From: Hyphomicrobiaceae bacterium
GTDB taxonomy: Bacteria > Pseudomonadota > Alphaproteobacteria > Rhizobiales > Hyphomicrobiaceae
Direction of reading: 5' to 3'
Length of the DNA: 64,000 nucleotides
Assembly: GCA_022842785.1 (NCBI GenBank)
Contig: JALHOW010000001.1
Span: forward strand, 434,001 to 498,000
Part shown: positions 8,654 to 16,629 of the stretch, piece by piece
How the letters are laid out: each line of letters opens with the position of its first letter
Numbering within the stretch: position 1 is the stretch's first letter
The notes under the pieces: model-generated
The model's input: only the letters and a program-made list of their open reading frames with translations
Told to the model about the DNA's origin: nothing
The model's database searches: none
Translations under genes and position numbers: made by a program

Positions 8654-9406
8654 TCAGCTCGCGGCCTTTGGTTTCGCACTGTAGAACACATAGCCGTAGC
8701 TGCCCCGGCTGGCCCGCCAAATCGCGCGCTCCTGCGCGAGCTCTGCAGTGAACGCGGGGTCGAGATGCGCCGCGTTGCCGTCTTCGACGGCCTGGAAGAT
8801 GGGGGCATAGTAGTCGTCCCAGGCCTCGGCGGGCAGCGTGTGGGTGTCGAGGACGTCGTAGCCTACGTGTGCGGCTCTCTCGATGTTCTCGGTGATCGTT
8901 CCCATGGCGGGATAAGCGGCAGTCCAGAACGCGACCACGTCGGCCGGCCGCTCGTCGCTCAGCCAGGTGCATTCCGACAGGACGGCGATGCCATTGGGCG
9001 CGAGCAGGGGACGCCAGAGGCTCAGCGCGTTCTCGAAGCCGATGTTGTAGGCAGCGCCCTCGCTCCAAAGGAGGTCGAGGCTCCGAGGCGCGATCGGTGG
9101 CGCTGCCATGTCGGCCTGAATGACCCGAATGCGGTCTGCAATGCCAAGCCGTGCGGCCTCATCTCGCAGACGTCGGCAGAAGACTTCTGAGAAATCGATC
9201 GCCGTGATCGTGGACGCAGGCAATGCTGCTGCGAGCGCCAGTGTGGTGCGTCCCGTTCCGCATCCCATGTCTGCAATGACAGGACGCGGCGGCAGCCGAT
9301 CCGCGATGGTGGAGAGCACGCGCAGGGTTTCGCTGTCCCGTCCCGGTCCCTGCTGTGGGAGGGCCGCGTAGAACTCGAAAATCCCGGGATCGAGGGTTTC
9401 GCTCAA
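8654..9406 (-). CDS. Class I SAM-dependent methyltransferase
   Basis: A 250-aa Rossmann methyltransferase. The SAM motif I is VIADMGCGTGRTTLAL (about residues 43-58), with an acidic motif II in ITAIDFSEVFC. The later IRVIQADMAAPPI matches motif III. Its ATG overlaps the polA stop by 4 bp (ATGA at 9403-9406), so it is translationally coupled to polA and follows it in the same transcript. The protein resembles small-molecule methyltransferases of the Methyltransf_25 type rather than a known rRNA or tRNA enzyme. The substrate cannot be inferred. Confidence 0.88.
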   Translation of the reverse strand: MSETLDPGIFEFYAALPQQGPGRDSETLRVLSTIADRLPPRPVIADMGCGTGRTTLALAAALPASTITAIDFSEVFCRRLRDEAARLGIADRIRVIQADMAAPPIAPRSLDLLWSEGAAYNIGFENALSLWRPLLAPNGIAVLSECTWLSDERPADVVAFWTAAYPAMGTITENIERAAHVGYDVLDTHTLPAEAWDDYYAPIFQAVEDGNAAHLDPAFTAELAQERAIWRASRGSYGYVFYSAKPKAAS

Positions 9407-12405
9407 TGCGCCGCTTCCCAGTTCGCTGCTGCTTTGGCATCGACGTGGATGGGGACCGAGAACTTCACCGCCGGCTCGGCGGCGGTCTCCATGACCTCCC
9501 GGACGACGGGCAGGGCCTTCTCCACCTCGCCGTCGCGCGCCTCGAAGATCAGCTCGTCGTGGACCTGCAGCAGCATGGTCGTGTGGTCGAGGCCCGCGCT
9601 CGCCATGGCGCCGGGCATGCGGATCATGGCGCGGCGAATGATATCGGCAGCCGAGCCCTGGATGGGCGCGTTGATCGCCGCGCGTTCGAGGAAGCCGCGC
9701 ATGGACGGGTTCTTGGTGTTGATCTCGGGATAGTGGATGCGCCGGCCGAAGACCGTCTCCACATAGCCGCGATCACGCGCGAACTGCTTCGTGCGTTCCA
9801 TGTAATCGCGGATGCCGGGAAAGCGCTTGAAGTAGGTGGAGATGTAGTCGCCGGCTTCCTGCCGCGAAATGCCGAGCTGGTTCGCGAGACCGAAGGCTGA
9901 GATGCCATAGATGATACCGAAGTTGATGGCCTTGGCGCGCCGCCGCGTTTCACTCGGCATGTCCTTCACCGGCACGCCGAACATTTCGGACGCCGTCATG
10001 GCATGAATGTCGAGGCCATCGGCGAAAGCCTTCTTGAGCTGCGGAATGTCCGCGATATGCGCGAGCACGCGCAGCTCGATCTGGCTGTAGTCGGCGGAGA
10101 TGAGCTGTGCACCTTTCTCGGCAATGAAGGCCGTGCGGATTTCGCGACCTTCCTTCGTGCGCGCTGGGATATTCTGCAGGTTTGGATCCGTCGAGGCGAG
10201 GCGCCCTGTCGTGGTCGCAGCGAGCGCGTAGCTCGTGTGAATGCGCGCGGTGTCGGGATGAATGTGCAGCGGCAGCGCGTCGGTATACGTGCTCTTGAGC
10301 TTCGAGAGCTGGCGCCATTCGAGCATGGTGTTGATGAGTTTGCGCGCGTCGGGCGGCAACTCCTCGTTGGCCGCGAGATCGTCGAGCAGCCCCGCGCGCG
10401 TTTCCCACTGGCCGGACTTCGTGCGCTTGCCACCGGGCAGCTTGAGCTGGTCGAACAGGAGCTCGCCGAGTTGCTTTGGACTGCCGAGATTGAACGGTCG
10501 GCCCGCAAGCGCCTGCACTTCCTCTTCGAGCCGCGCAATGCCCTGGGCGAAGCTCGACGAGAGGCGCGAGAGGATACTGCGGTCGACTTTCACGCCCGCA
10601 GCCTCCATGTCCGCGAGCACGGGGAGCAGTGGACGCTCCAGCGTTTCGTAGACGGTGGTCATGCGCTCGGCGACGAGGCGCGGCTTGAGCGCGAGCCATA
10701 GCCGCAGGGTCACATCCGCATCCTCGGCGGCATATTCCGTCGCCTTGTCGATGGGCACGCCCGCGAACGTGCGGTCGGACTTTTTCTTGGCGGGTGGCGC
10801 GTGCTCGATGACCTGTGTGAAGGTGAGCGGCGTGTGCCCCAGATGACGCTCGGAAAGCGCGTCCATGCCCTGAAGGCCCTTGCCCGCATCGAGCGCGTAG
10901 GAGATCAGCATCGTGTCGTCGATGGACGTGATGCGAATGCCGTAGCGGCGCATGACGAGGCAATCGTACTTGAGGTTCTGCCCGATCTTCAGAATGCTCG
11001 GATCTTCGAGCAGCGGCTTCAGCACGTCGAGAGCCGCGCGTATGTCCATCTGCCCTTCAGCGAGACCGCTCGCGCCGAAAAGGTCGCCGCTGCCGGTCGT
11101 ATGGCCGAGCGGCACGTAGCAGGCCTTGCCGGGCTCCGCCGCAAGCGAGAACCCGACGAGGTCCGCCGTCATGGCATCGAGGCCCGTCGTCTCGGTGTCG
11201 AACGCGACGTGGCCAGCCTCTCGCGCCGATGCAATCCAGGCTTGGAGGCGTGCTACATCGCGCACGGTCTCGTAGGACGATCGATCGATCTTCGGTTGCC
11301 GGGCAGCAGCGTGATTGAACTGGACGCCCGCGGCAGGTGTTTCCGCGCCCGCCTTGGCGGCGGCCGTGTCGTCAGCCTCCTTCTTGGAGGGGCTTGACGG
11401 CTTCACGCTCGATCCGACCGAGCGCTCGAGTGGTGGCGGTGCATCGACACCGATGGCATCGGCCATGCGCTTCGTGAGCGTGTTGAACTCCATGGTGCGC
11501 ATGAAGCTCAGCAGGGGATCGGAGAGCTGCTCCTGCAGACCAAGGCGATCAACCGGCACCTCGATGGGGACATCATCCTTGAGGCGGACCAGCTCGCGGC
11601 TCATGCGCGCCTGTTCGGCGAACTCGATGAGCTTTTCGCGCCGCTTCGGCTGCTTGATCTCGCCTGCCCGCGCGAGCAGCGAGTCCAGATCGCCATACTC
11701 GCGGATGAGTTCGGCAGCCGTCTTGATGCCGATGCCGGGGACCCCCGGGACGTTGTCTGTCGAGTCGCCAGCCAGCGCCTGAATGTCGACGACATGCTCA
11801 GGCGGAAGGCCGAATTTCTCGATGACCTCGTCGCGCCCGATGGACTTGCCCTTCATCGTGTCGAGCATGACGATGCCCGGCTTGACGAGCTGCATGAGGT
11901 CTTTGTCAGACGAGACGATCGTAACGTCGCCTCCCGCTTCGACTGCCGCTTTGGCGTACGTCGCGATGAGATCGTCGGCCTCGAAGCCCTCCTGCTCGAT
12001 CGAGGCGATATTGAAGGCCTTCACAGCGGCGCGGATGAGCGGGAACTGCGGAACGAGTTCCTCTGGCGCCGGCGGGCGGTTGGCCTTGTAGTCCGGATAA
12101 ATGTCATTGCGGTAGTTGAGGCGCGAGGCGTCGAAGATGACGGCGATGTGCGTCGGACCGCGTCCGGCCTTGGCGTCCTGGATGAGCTTCCAGAGCATCG
12201 CGCAGAAGCCGTGCACGGCACCTACGGGCAAGCCATCGGACGGCCGCGTCAGCGGCGGCAGCGCGTGGAAGGCGCGGAAGATGTATCCCGAACCGTCGAC
12301 GAGGTAGACATGGCTACCCTTGCCGACAGGCACGGGCTCGCCGTCAGGCACTGTGATGCGCCCGTTCGGCGCGATCTCGTTCGCTGGCATGGTCGCTGTG
12401 TTCAT
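9403..12405 (-). CDS. polA: DNA polymerase I
   Basis: A 1000-aa full-length Pol I with three domains. The 5'-3' exonuclease domain occupies about residues 25-310 (YLVDGSGYIFRAFHAL, SSDKDLMQLV, GDSTDNVPGVPGIG). The 3'-5' proofreading domain carries FDTETTGLD, NLKYDCLVM and YAAEDADVTL, so the acidic exonuclease residues look intact. The polymerase domain has motif A SADYSQIELRVLAHI, motif B RRRAKAINFGIIYG and motif C QVHDEL. It acts in Okazaki fragment processing and repair. There is a charged, Pro/Ala-rich linker between the first two domains. ATG 12405 begins MNTATMPANE. A methyltransferase gene overlaps its 3' end. Confidence 0.98.
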   Translation of the reverse strand: MNTATMPANEIAPNGRITVPDGEPVPVGKGSHVYLVDGSGYIFRAFHALPPLTRPSDGLPVGAVHGFCAMLWKLIQDAKAGRGPTHIAVIFDASRLNYRNDIYPDYKANRPPAPEELVPQFPLIRAAVKAFNIASIEQEGFEADDLIATYAKAAVEAGGDVTIVSSDKDLMQLVKPGIVMLDTMKGKSIGRDEVIEKFGLPPEHVVDIQALAGDSTDNVPGVPGIGIKTAAELIREYGDLDSLLARAGEIKQPKRREKLIEFAEQARMSRELVRLKDDVPIEVPVDRLGLQEQLSDPLLSFMRTMEFNTLTKRMADAIGVDAPPPLERSVGSSVKPSSPSKKEADDTAAAKAGAETPAAGVQFNHAAARQPKIDRSSYETVRDVARLQAWIASAREAGHVAFDTETTGLDAMTADLVGFSLAAEPGKACYVPLGHTTGSGDLFGASGLAEGQMDIRAALDVLKPLLEDPSILKIGQNLKYDCLVMRRYGIRITSIDDTMLISYALDAGKGLQGMDALSERHLGHTPLTFTQVIEHAPPAKKKSDRTFAGVPIDKATEYAAEDADVTLRLWLALKPRLVAERMTTVYETLERPLLPVLADMEAAGVKVDRSILSRLSSSFAQGIARLEEEVQALAGRPFNLGSPKQLGELLFDQLKLPGGKRTKSGQWETRAGLLDDLAANEELPPDARKLINTMLEWRQLSKLKSTYTDALPLHIHPDTARIHTSYALAATTTGRLASTDPNLQNIPARTKEGREIRTAFIAEKGAQLISADYSQIELRVLAHIADIPQLKKAFADGLDIHAMTASEMFGVPVKDMPSETRRRAKAINFGIIYGISAFGLANQLGISRQEAGDYISTYFKRFPGIRDYMERTKQFARDRGYVETVFGRRIHYPEINTKNPSMRGFLERAAINAPIQGSAADIIRRAMIRMPGAMASAGLDHTTMLLQVHDELIFEARDGEVEKALPVVREVMETAAEPAVKFSVPIHVDAKAAANWEAAH

Positions 12406-12508
12406 GGGTGCGGAGTATAGAAGGGGGACGTCATCTGGTCAGCCAATTCTGCTGCGTGCTACCGCCAGCGCCGTGGCAGGAGACTAGTGTGTGAGTTGAG
12501 AGATATTC

Positions 12509-12514
12509 TATAAT
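12509..12514 (+). promoter_or_regulatory. Perfect -10 hexamer (TATAAT) close to the start codon
   Basis: TATAAT lies 7 bp before the ATG at 12522 in a short AT-rich patch. A start of transcription 6-7 bp downstream would fall at or beside that ATG, giving a leaderless mRNA. No convincing -35 is visible at the usual 17-bp distance. No Shine-Dalgarno precedes the ATG, which fits a leaderless reading. Confidence 0.4.
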
Positions 12515-12521
12515 TCTCCCC

Positions 12522-13094
12522 ATGCGGACCTCCGAAATCGACATGTTGATCGTGCCGGGCTGGACGAACTCCGGCCCGGATCACTGGCAATCGCGCTGGG
12601 AGCGCCATTTCAAGACCGCGCGGCGCATCGAGCAGGTGGATTGGGATACGCCGCGCCTCGCGGACTGGGTCGAGCGCATTGTAGAGGAAGTCGCCAAGGC
12701 GAAGCGGCCCGTTGTGCTGGTTGCGCACAGCTGCGGTGTTTCTGCAGTGGTGCACGCCGCGCCACGCCTCGTGCCGAGCCGCCTCATGGGGGCGTTCCTT
12801 GTGGCGCCGCCCGATCTCGAAGGCACGGATACATGGCCGGCCAAGGAGGGCGGTTTCGCGCCAGCTCCCATGGTGCCGCTGCCATTTCCCGCGCGCCTGA
12901 TCGGCAGTTCGGATGATCCTCATTGCTCGATCGAACGCACACAGGCCTTTGGTGCCGCCTGGGGTGCGGATGTCTCGATCATCGCCAATGCAGGGCATCT
13001 CAATACCGAGTCCGGTCACGGCCCCTGGCCGGAGGGGCTGCTGACCTTCGGTGTGTTCCTGCGCTCGCTGGGGAATGTTCCCGGCAGAGCTTAG
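12522..13094 (+). CDS. RBBP9/YdeN-type alpha/beta hydrolase
   Basis: A 190-aa serine hydrolase of the RBBP9/YdeN family. It has LIVPGWTNSGPDHWQ (residues 9-23) for the oxyanion region and LVAHSCGVSAVVHA for the nucleophile elbow, where the usual Gly before Ser is replaced in HSCG. SSDDPHCSIERT gives the acid and NAGHLNTESGHGPWPEG the catalytic His. These small hydrolases have mostly unknown substrates. The start may be ATG 12522 or ATG 12543 (MLIVPGW); neither has a good ribosome site, and the -10 hexamer 7 bp before 12522 favours the first as a leaderless start. It converges with aroC, 4 bp away. Confidence 0.9.
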   Translation: MRTSEIDMLIVPGWTNSGPDHWQSRWERHFKTARRIEQVDWDTPRLADWVERIVEEVAKAKRPVVLVAHSCGVSAVVHAAPRLVPSRLMGAFLVAPPDLEGTDTWPAKEGGFAPAPMVPLPFPARLIGSSDDPHCSIERTQAFGAAWGADVSIIANAGHLNTESGHGPWPEGLLTFGVFLRSLGNVPGRA

Positions 13095-13098
13095 CCTG

Positions 13099-14193
13099 CT
13101 ACCCGTTCTGCCCGTTCTGCCCGCGGTGGCGCAGGAAGTGATCGGCGAGCACCAGCGCCATCATGGCTTCGCCTACCGGCACGGCGCGAATGCCAACGCA
13201 CGGATCATGCCGGCCCTTGGTGATGATCTCCGTGTCGTTGCCGTGCTTGTCGACCGTGCGGCGCGGCTGGAGGATCGAGGATGTCGGCTTGACGGCAAAG
13301 CGCGCGACCACCGGCTGACCCGTCGAGATACCGCCTAGAATGCCGCCTGCGTGGTTCGAGAGGAACACGGGCTTGCCATCGTTGCCCGCGCGCATCTCAT
13401 CGGCATTGGCCTCGCCTGTGAGTGCTGCGGCGGCAAAGCCATCGCCGATCTCGACGCCCTTTACAGCATTGATGCTCATCATCGCAGATGCCAGATCCTG
13501 GTCGAGCTTACCGTAGATCGGTGCGCCCCAGCCTGCAGGCACACCTTCCGCAACAACTTCGATGACAGCGCCGAGCGATGAGCCCGCCTTGCGCACAGCG
13601 TCGAGATCGTTCGCCCACAGGGCCGCCGTTTCTGCATCCGGGCAGAAGAACGGATTGTTGTCGACCTCGGACCAGTTCCAGCGCGCGCGATCGATGGTGC
13701 GGCTGCCGATCTGCACGAGCGCGCCTCGGATCGTGACGCCGTCGAGCACTGCGCGTGCGACAGCGCCTGCCGCCACGCGTGCCGCAGTTTCGCGCGCCGA
13801 TGAGCGCCCGCCACCGCGATAGTCGCGAATGCCGTACTTGGTGAAGTAAGTGTAGTCCGCGTGGCCGGGGCGGAATTTCTCGGCGATTTCTCCGTAATCC
13901 TTCGAGCGCTGATCCGTATTCTCGATCATGAGCGAGATCGGCGTACCCGTCGTCACCTGCTGGCCAGCCTCGTTGTCGAAGACGCCGGACAAGATCTTCA
14001 CGGCATCGGGTTCGCGCCGCTGGGTGGTGTAGCGCGATTGCCCTGGCCTTCTGCGGTCGAGGTAGACCTGAATGTCCTCGGCCTTGAGGGCGACGCCCGG
14101 CGGGCAGCCGTCGATGACGCAGCCGAGGGCGGGCCCATGGCTCTCGCCCCAGGTCGTGAAACGGAAAAGATGGCCGAAAGTGTTGTGCGACAT
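13099..14193 (-). CDS. aroC: Chorismate synthase
   Basis: A 364-aa enzyme of normal family length. It carries the signatures [18 protein letters not shown] near the N-terminus, [20 protein letters not shown] and [20 protein letters not shown] in the middle, and FAVKPTSSI near the C-terminus. It converts 5-enolpyruvylshikimate 3-phosphate to chorismate, needing reduced FMN. aroK and aroB of the same pathway lie about 36 kb away in this window, so the pathway genes are dispersed. ATG at 14193 matches the family N-terminus MSHNTFG. The 305-bp region upstream is AT-rich and divergent to the Lys-rich exported protein gene. Confidence 0.97.
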   Translation of the reverse strand: MSHNTFGHLFRFTTWGESHGPALGCVIDGCPPGVALKAEDIQVYLDRRRPGQSRYTTQRREPDAVKILSGVFDNEAGQQVTTGTPISLMIENTDQRSKDYGEIAEKFRPGHADYTYFTKYGIRDYRGGGRSSARETAARVAAGAVARAVLDGVTIRGALVQIGSRTIDRARWNWSEVDNNPFFCPDAETAALWANDLDAVRKAGSSLGAVIEVVAEGVPAGWGAPIYGKLDQDLASAMMSINAVKGVEIGDGFAAAALTGEANADEMRAGNDGKPVFLSNHAGGILGGISTGQPVVARFAVKPTSSILQPRRTVDKHGNDTEIITKGRHDPCVGIRAVPVGEAMMALVLADHFLRHRGQNGQNG

Positions 14194-14265
14194 AGGCTAT
14201 CCGGTGATTGCGGCAGTGCAGCAACAATACCTATACCACAACTGTCTTACTGACGTCGCGGTCCA

Positions 14266-14305
14266 AGATTAACAAGCGTTCATGTGACAGATTAACAACC
14301 ATTCA
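14266..14305. promoter_or_regulatory. Direct repeat pair in the aroC / Lys-rich protein intergenic region
   Basis: Two copies of AGATTAACAANCNTTCA (14266-14282 and 14289-14305), with starts 23 bp apart. They sit in the middle of the AT-rich 305-bp gap 14194-14498 between divergent genes. This looks like a paired protein-binding site on one helix face. The rest of the gap shows no gene; it is markedly less GC-rich than its surroundings. The regulator is unknown. Confidence 0.3.
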
Positions 14306-14498
14306 AGTAGACGGGCACTGAAGATGTGTGACTATCGGACAACTAGTGGGGTTATTATTGTGCAAATATTCAGTGTTGCTTCCTAAGCCCAGAATAAAAT
14401 GCAAAGGTGTGCCCGGCATCGGCGCAGATGGGGGCTTAGACCTGCAGCGGCTACGGTGCCTTGCTTGCAAGCTCTATGCTCACTGTGGAGGAATTGTC

Positions 14499-14798
14499 AT
14501 GAAGTTCGCGAAGCTGGCACTGGCCGGGGCGCTCAGCGCATTCCTGTTCTCTTCGGCTCAGGCCGCACCCGCGGTTGCGCCGGCAACGAAGATCACGTCT
14601 GACAGCGTGGTCGAACTGGTTCAGGCCAAGAAGAAGGCCGTGAAGAAGAAGGCCGCCAAGAAGAAGGTTGCCAAGAAGCCCGCGAAGAAGAAGGCCGCCA
14701 AGAAGCCGGCGAAGAAGGCCGCCAAGGCAGGCCCGGGCCGTTGTGGCGCCATGAAGTATTGGAGCGCGAAGCAGAAGAAGTGCCTGTCGAAGGGCTGA
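14499..14798 (+). CDS. Exported Lys/Ala-rich (histone H1-like) small protein
   Basis: A 99-aa protein with two contrasting halves. Residues 1-22 form a textbook signal peptide (MKFAKLALAGALSAFLFSS, then AQA before AP). Residues 43-76 are almost pure Lys and Ala repeats (AKKKAVKKKAAKKK, then KKPAKKKAAKK), like bacterial histone H1-like proteins. The tail GRCGAMKYWSAKQKKCL has two Cys that could form a disulfide. ATG 14499 has GGAGG 8 bp upstream, and an in-frame upstream extension lacks support. The signal peptide argues for envelope localisation rather than DNA binding in the cytoplasm. A strong terminator follows. Function unknown. Confidence 0.8.
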   Translation: MKFAKLALAGALSAFLFSSAQAAPAVAPATKITSDSVVELVQAKKKAVKKKAAKKKVAKKPAKKKAAKKPAKKAAKAGPGRCGAMKYWSAKQKKCLSKG

Positions 14799-14836
14799 TC
14801 TCTGACTTCACGTCCCCGACTTTATGCTGGAAAAGA

Positions 14837-14864
14837 GGGGTCGGGCTCGCGCCCGGCCCTTTTT
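14837..14864 (+). terminator. Rho-independent terminator after the Lys-rich protein gene
   Basis: A 9-bp stem (GGGTCGGGC with GCCCGGCCC, one wobble pair) and a 4-nt loop are followed directly by five T. It lies 39 bp after the stop codon and separates this gene from the convergent GNAT gene. Confidence 0.8.
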
Positions 14865-14879
14865 GCTTTTGGGAGAGGC

Positions 14880-15389
14880 TCAGCGCAAGCCGAAGGCGAT
14901 CCGCTCGACCTTGGCGTCGCCGAGGGCATCGAAGAGGCGTGCGATCGGACGTCCGCCCCGGCGCCAGTAGAAGTGGCAAGCCTGATCGTTCTCCGCCAAT
15001 GCCCACACGATGAGGCCCGAGAGCCGCCGCGTGTCGAGCGCATGGCGTGCGCCTTCGAAGAGGTGCTCGCCGAAGCCGAGCCCCTGATGCGTCGGTGTGA
15101 CGTAGAGTTCGTAGATCTCGCCCTGGAAGCGGCCTTTCGAGCGGGCGCGGCCGAAGGTAGCGTAGCCCGCCACTTTCCCACTGACCTCGAGCACGAGCAT
15201 GCCTTCGCCGCGGCTCGTGACACCGCGCCACCACTCGACCGTGCGCCGGCGGATGATACCTTCGAGATGTGAGTGCGGGATGATGCCTGTGTAGGCGAGC
15301 CGCCACGACTCGCCGAAAAGCTCCGCCAGGGCTTCCGCATCGCTCGTTTGCGACTTGCGGACCACGATATCGGAGCGGGACTGAAGCAT
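14880..15389 (-). CDS. GNAT family N-acetyltransferase
   Basis: A 169-aa GCN5-related acetyltransferase. The acetyl-CoA binding segment is LYVTPTHQGLGFGEHLFEGA (around residue 110 onward), preceded by the beta4 strand of the fold (GMLVLEVSGKVAGYATFG). Such proteins acetylate amines or protein N-termini; the substrate is not readable. The start is taken at ATG 15389 (MLQSRSD); a GTG two codons upstream is possible, and neither has a clear ribosome site. It is monocistronic, ending convergently with the Lys-rich protein gene. Confidence 0.86.
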   Translation of the reverse strand: MLQSRSDIVVRKSQTSDAEALAELFGESWRLAYTGIIPHSHLEGIIRRRTVEWWRGVTSRGEGMLVLEVSGKVAGYATFGRARSKGRFQGEIYELYVTPTHQGLGFGEHLFEGARHALDTRRLSGLIVWALAENDQACHFYWRRGGRPIARLFDALGDAKVERIAFGLR

Positions 15390-15483
15390 ATTCACACTCT
15401 AGCCCATGATTATGGCGTCGGTCAGCTCACGTCGTCGAGAGGTGGCGTTGGCGGATCGTCGCTCGTGCGGTGCGCCTGCCTAT

Positions 15484-15512
15484 TTGCGCTCGGCAATGGG
15501 GCTGTGCTAGAG
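15484..15512 (+). promoter_or_regulatory. Candidate promoter upstream of tRNA-Cys
   Basis: TTGCGC at 15484-15489 and CTAGAG at 15507-15512 are separated by 17 bp, with TG before the -10. The arrangement fits a housekeeping alphaproteobacterial promoter. Transcription would begin near 15519, about 90 nt upstream of mature tRNA-Cys. Nothing protein-coding is evident between 15396 and 15608. Confidence 0.4.
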
Positions 15513-15608
15513 GGTCGCCCGTGCGTCGCGCCTAGTTGCCGCTGGCAGCCGGGGTTCACTCGGACGCATGGTTTCATCGACGCACCGGCTGCGGTCGTTC
15601 GATGTTGG

Positions 15609-15683
15609 GGCGACGTGGCGGAGTGGTGACGCAGCGGACTGCAAATCCGCGTACGCCGGTTCAATTCCGGCCGTCGCCTCCAA
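15609..15683 (+). tRNA. tRNA-Cys (anticodon GCA)
   Basis: A complete cloverleaf. The acceptor stem pairs GGCGACG (15609-15615) with CGTCGCC (15673-15679). The discriminator is T, typical of tRNA-Cys, and a genomically encoded CCA follows (15681-15683). The anticodon stem GCGGA/TCCGC encloses the loop CTGCAAA with anticodon GCA at 15641-15643. The T arm contains GGTTCAATTCC. No integrase or attachment-site duplication is seen next to it. Confidence 0.97.
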
Positions 15684-15822
15684 TCATCTCAAGACGACAT
15701 CCCCAGGAAAAGCAGCAAACTGCTTGAGTGCGTCGTGTGTGTGCGGAATATGCGTGGGAAGGTAGACGCTTGGTGCAGGCGGTGTTCGCAACCAAGTCAC
15801 GTACTGAGGGGCCGGGGCAGTA

Positions 15823-16440
15823 ATGGGATTGAGAAAATGGCTTGGGTTGCGTTCCAGTACGCGTGTAGTTGGTGCCTCTCGCAAGACGCGCGAGCCGAGC
15901 GCGCCCGCTGAAGAGCCTGTCTACCGGCGAGGTGATGATTACTGGCAGCGTCGCCAGGGGCTCAACTACTACCGCCGCGTCCGGGAGCTTTGCGATGCGA
16001 TCAAGCCTCACCACGAAAGCATTGTTGACATCGGCTCAAACGGCTGCCCGCAGCTGGACTGGTTTCCGACCGTCCCGCGCCGAGTTTCGATTGATTTGGT
16101 GATGCCCTATCAGGGCAAGGGTATTGAGAGCGTTACTGGAGATTTCTTGAGCTACGTGCCGGCCGACCGCTTCGACCTCGGCTTATGTCTGCAGGTTCTC
16201 GAACACATCGAAGATCCGGCGCCATTCGCACGCCATATCCTGACAGTCTCGCGTCATGCGGTTGTTTCGGTGCCATATCTCTGGCCGGAAGGAGCTACCG
16301 TCTGGCACTGCCAGGATCCGGTGGATGAGGCAAAGATGCAGACTTGGTTCGGCCGCGCGCCCGACTACAGTGAAATCGTTGCAGAAGAAAGCAAATCTCG
16401 CAAAAACCGTCGTCTCATTTGCCACTATCACACGCCGTGA
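15823..16440 (+). CDS. SAM-dependent methyltransferase-like protein
   Basis: A 205-aa protein with a class I methyltransferase core. Motif I is SIVDIGSNGCPQLDW (about residues 66-80), followed by VSIDLVMPYQG. The post-motif region is LGLCLQVLEHIEDPAPFARHIL, which is characteristic of Methyltransf_11/23 members. The N-terminal 40 residues are basic and low in complexity. Neighbours downstream include an FkbM methyltransferase, so a role in glycan or surface-molecule modification is possible but not shown. It is less GC-rich than surrounding genes. It follows tRNA-Cys by 139 bp. Substrate unknown. Confidence 0.82.
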   Translation: MGLRKWLGLRSSTRVVGASRKTREPSAPAEEPVYRRGDDYWQRRQGLNYYRRVRELCDAIKPHHESIVDIGSNGCPQLDWFPTVPRRVSIDLVMPYQGKGIESVTGDFLSYVPADRFDLGLCLQVLEHIEDPAPFARHILTVSRHAVVSVPYLWPEGATVWHCQDPVDEAKMQTWFGRAPDYSEIVAEESKSRKNRRLICHYHTP

Positions 16441-16629
16441 GCGCCGGTTTCCCGGCGACCGGTGGGTAGTAGCCGGCCTAATGCCGCGCGCTCCCTCTTC
16501 GGCGGGCGCATGGGATCCTGAGTAAGCACAGGGTCGATTTACGCAATGCTCCTAACTAGACCCGTCACCTCGCGCCGTGCGATGGAGAGGGGAAATTTCC
16601 CATTCAAGCCGACACTTCCGGGAGGACGA

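Noticed and set aside
8556-9068. N-terminal extension of the flavoprotein frame
   Set aside because: It overlaps the methyltransferase gene out of frame and is low-complexity; the FAD motif begins within 15 residues of the ATG at 8555.
15600-15830. tRNA-Cys as an integration site
   Set aside because: No integrase and no duplicated tRNA 3' end are seen nearby. The lower-GC methyltransferase gene after it is not enough evidence of an island.
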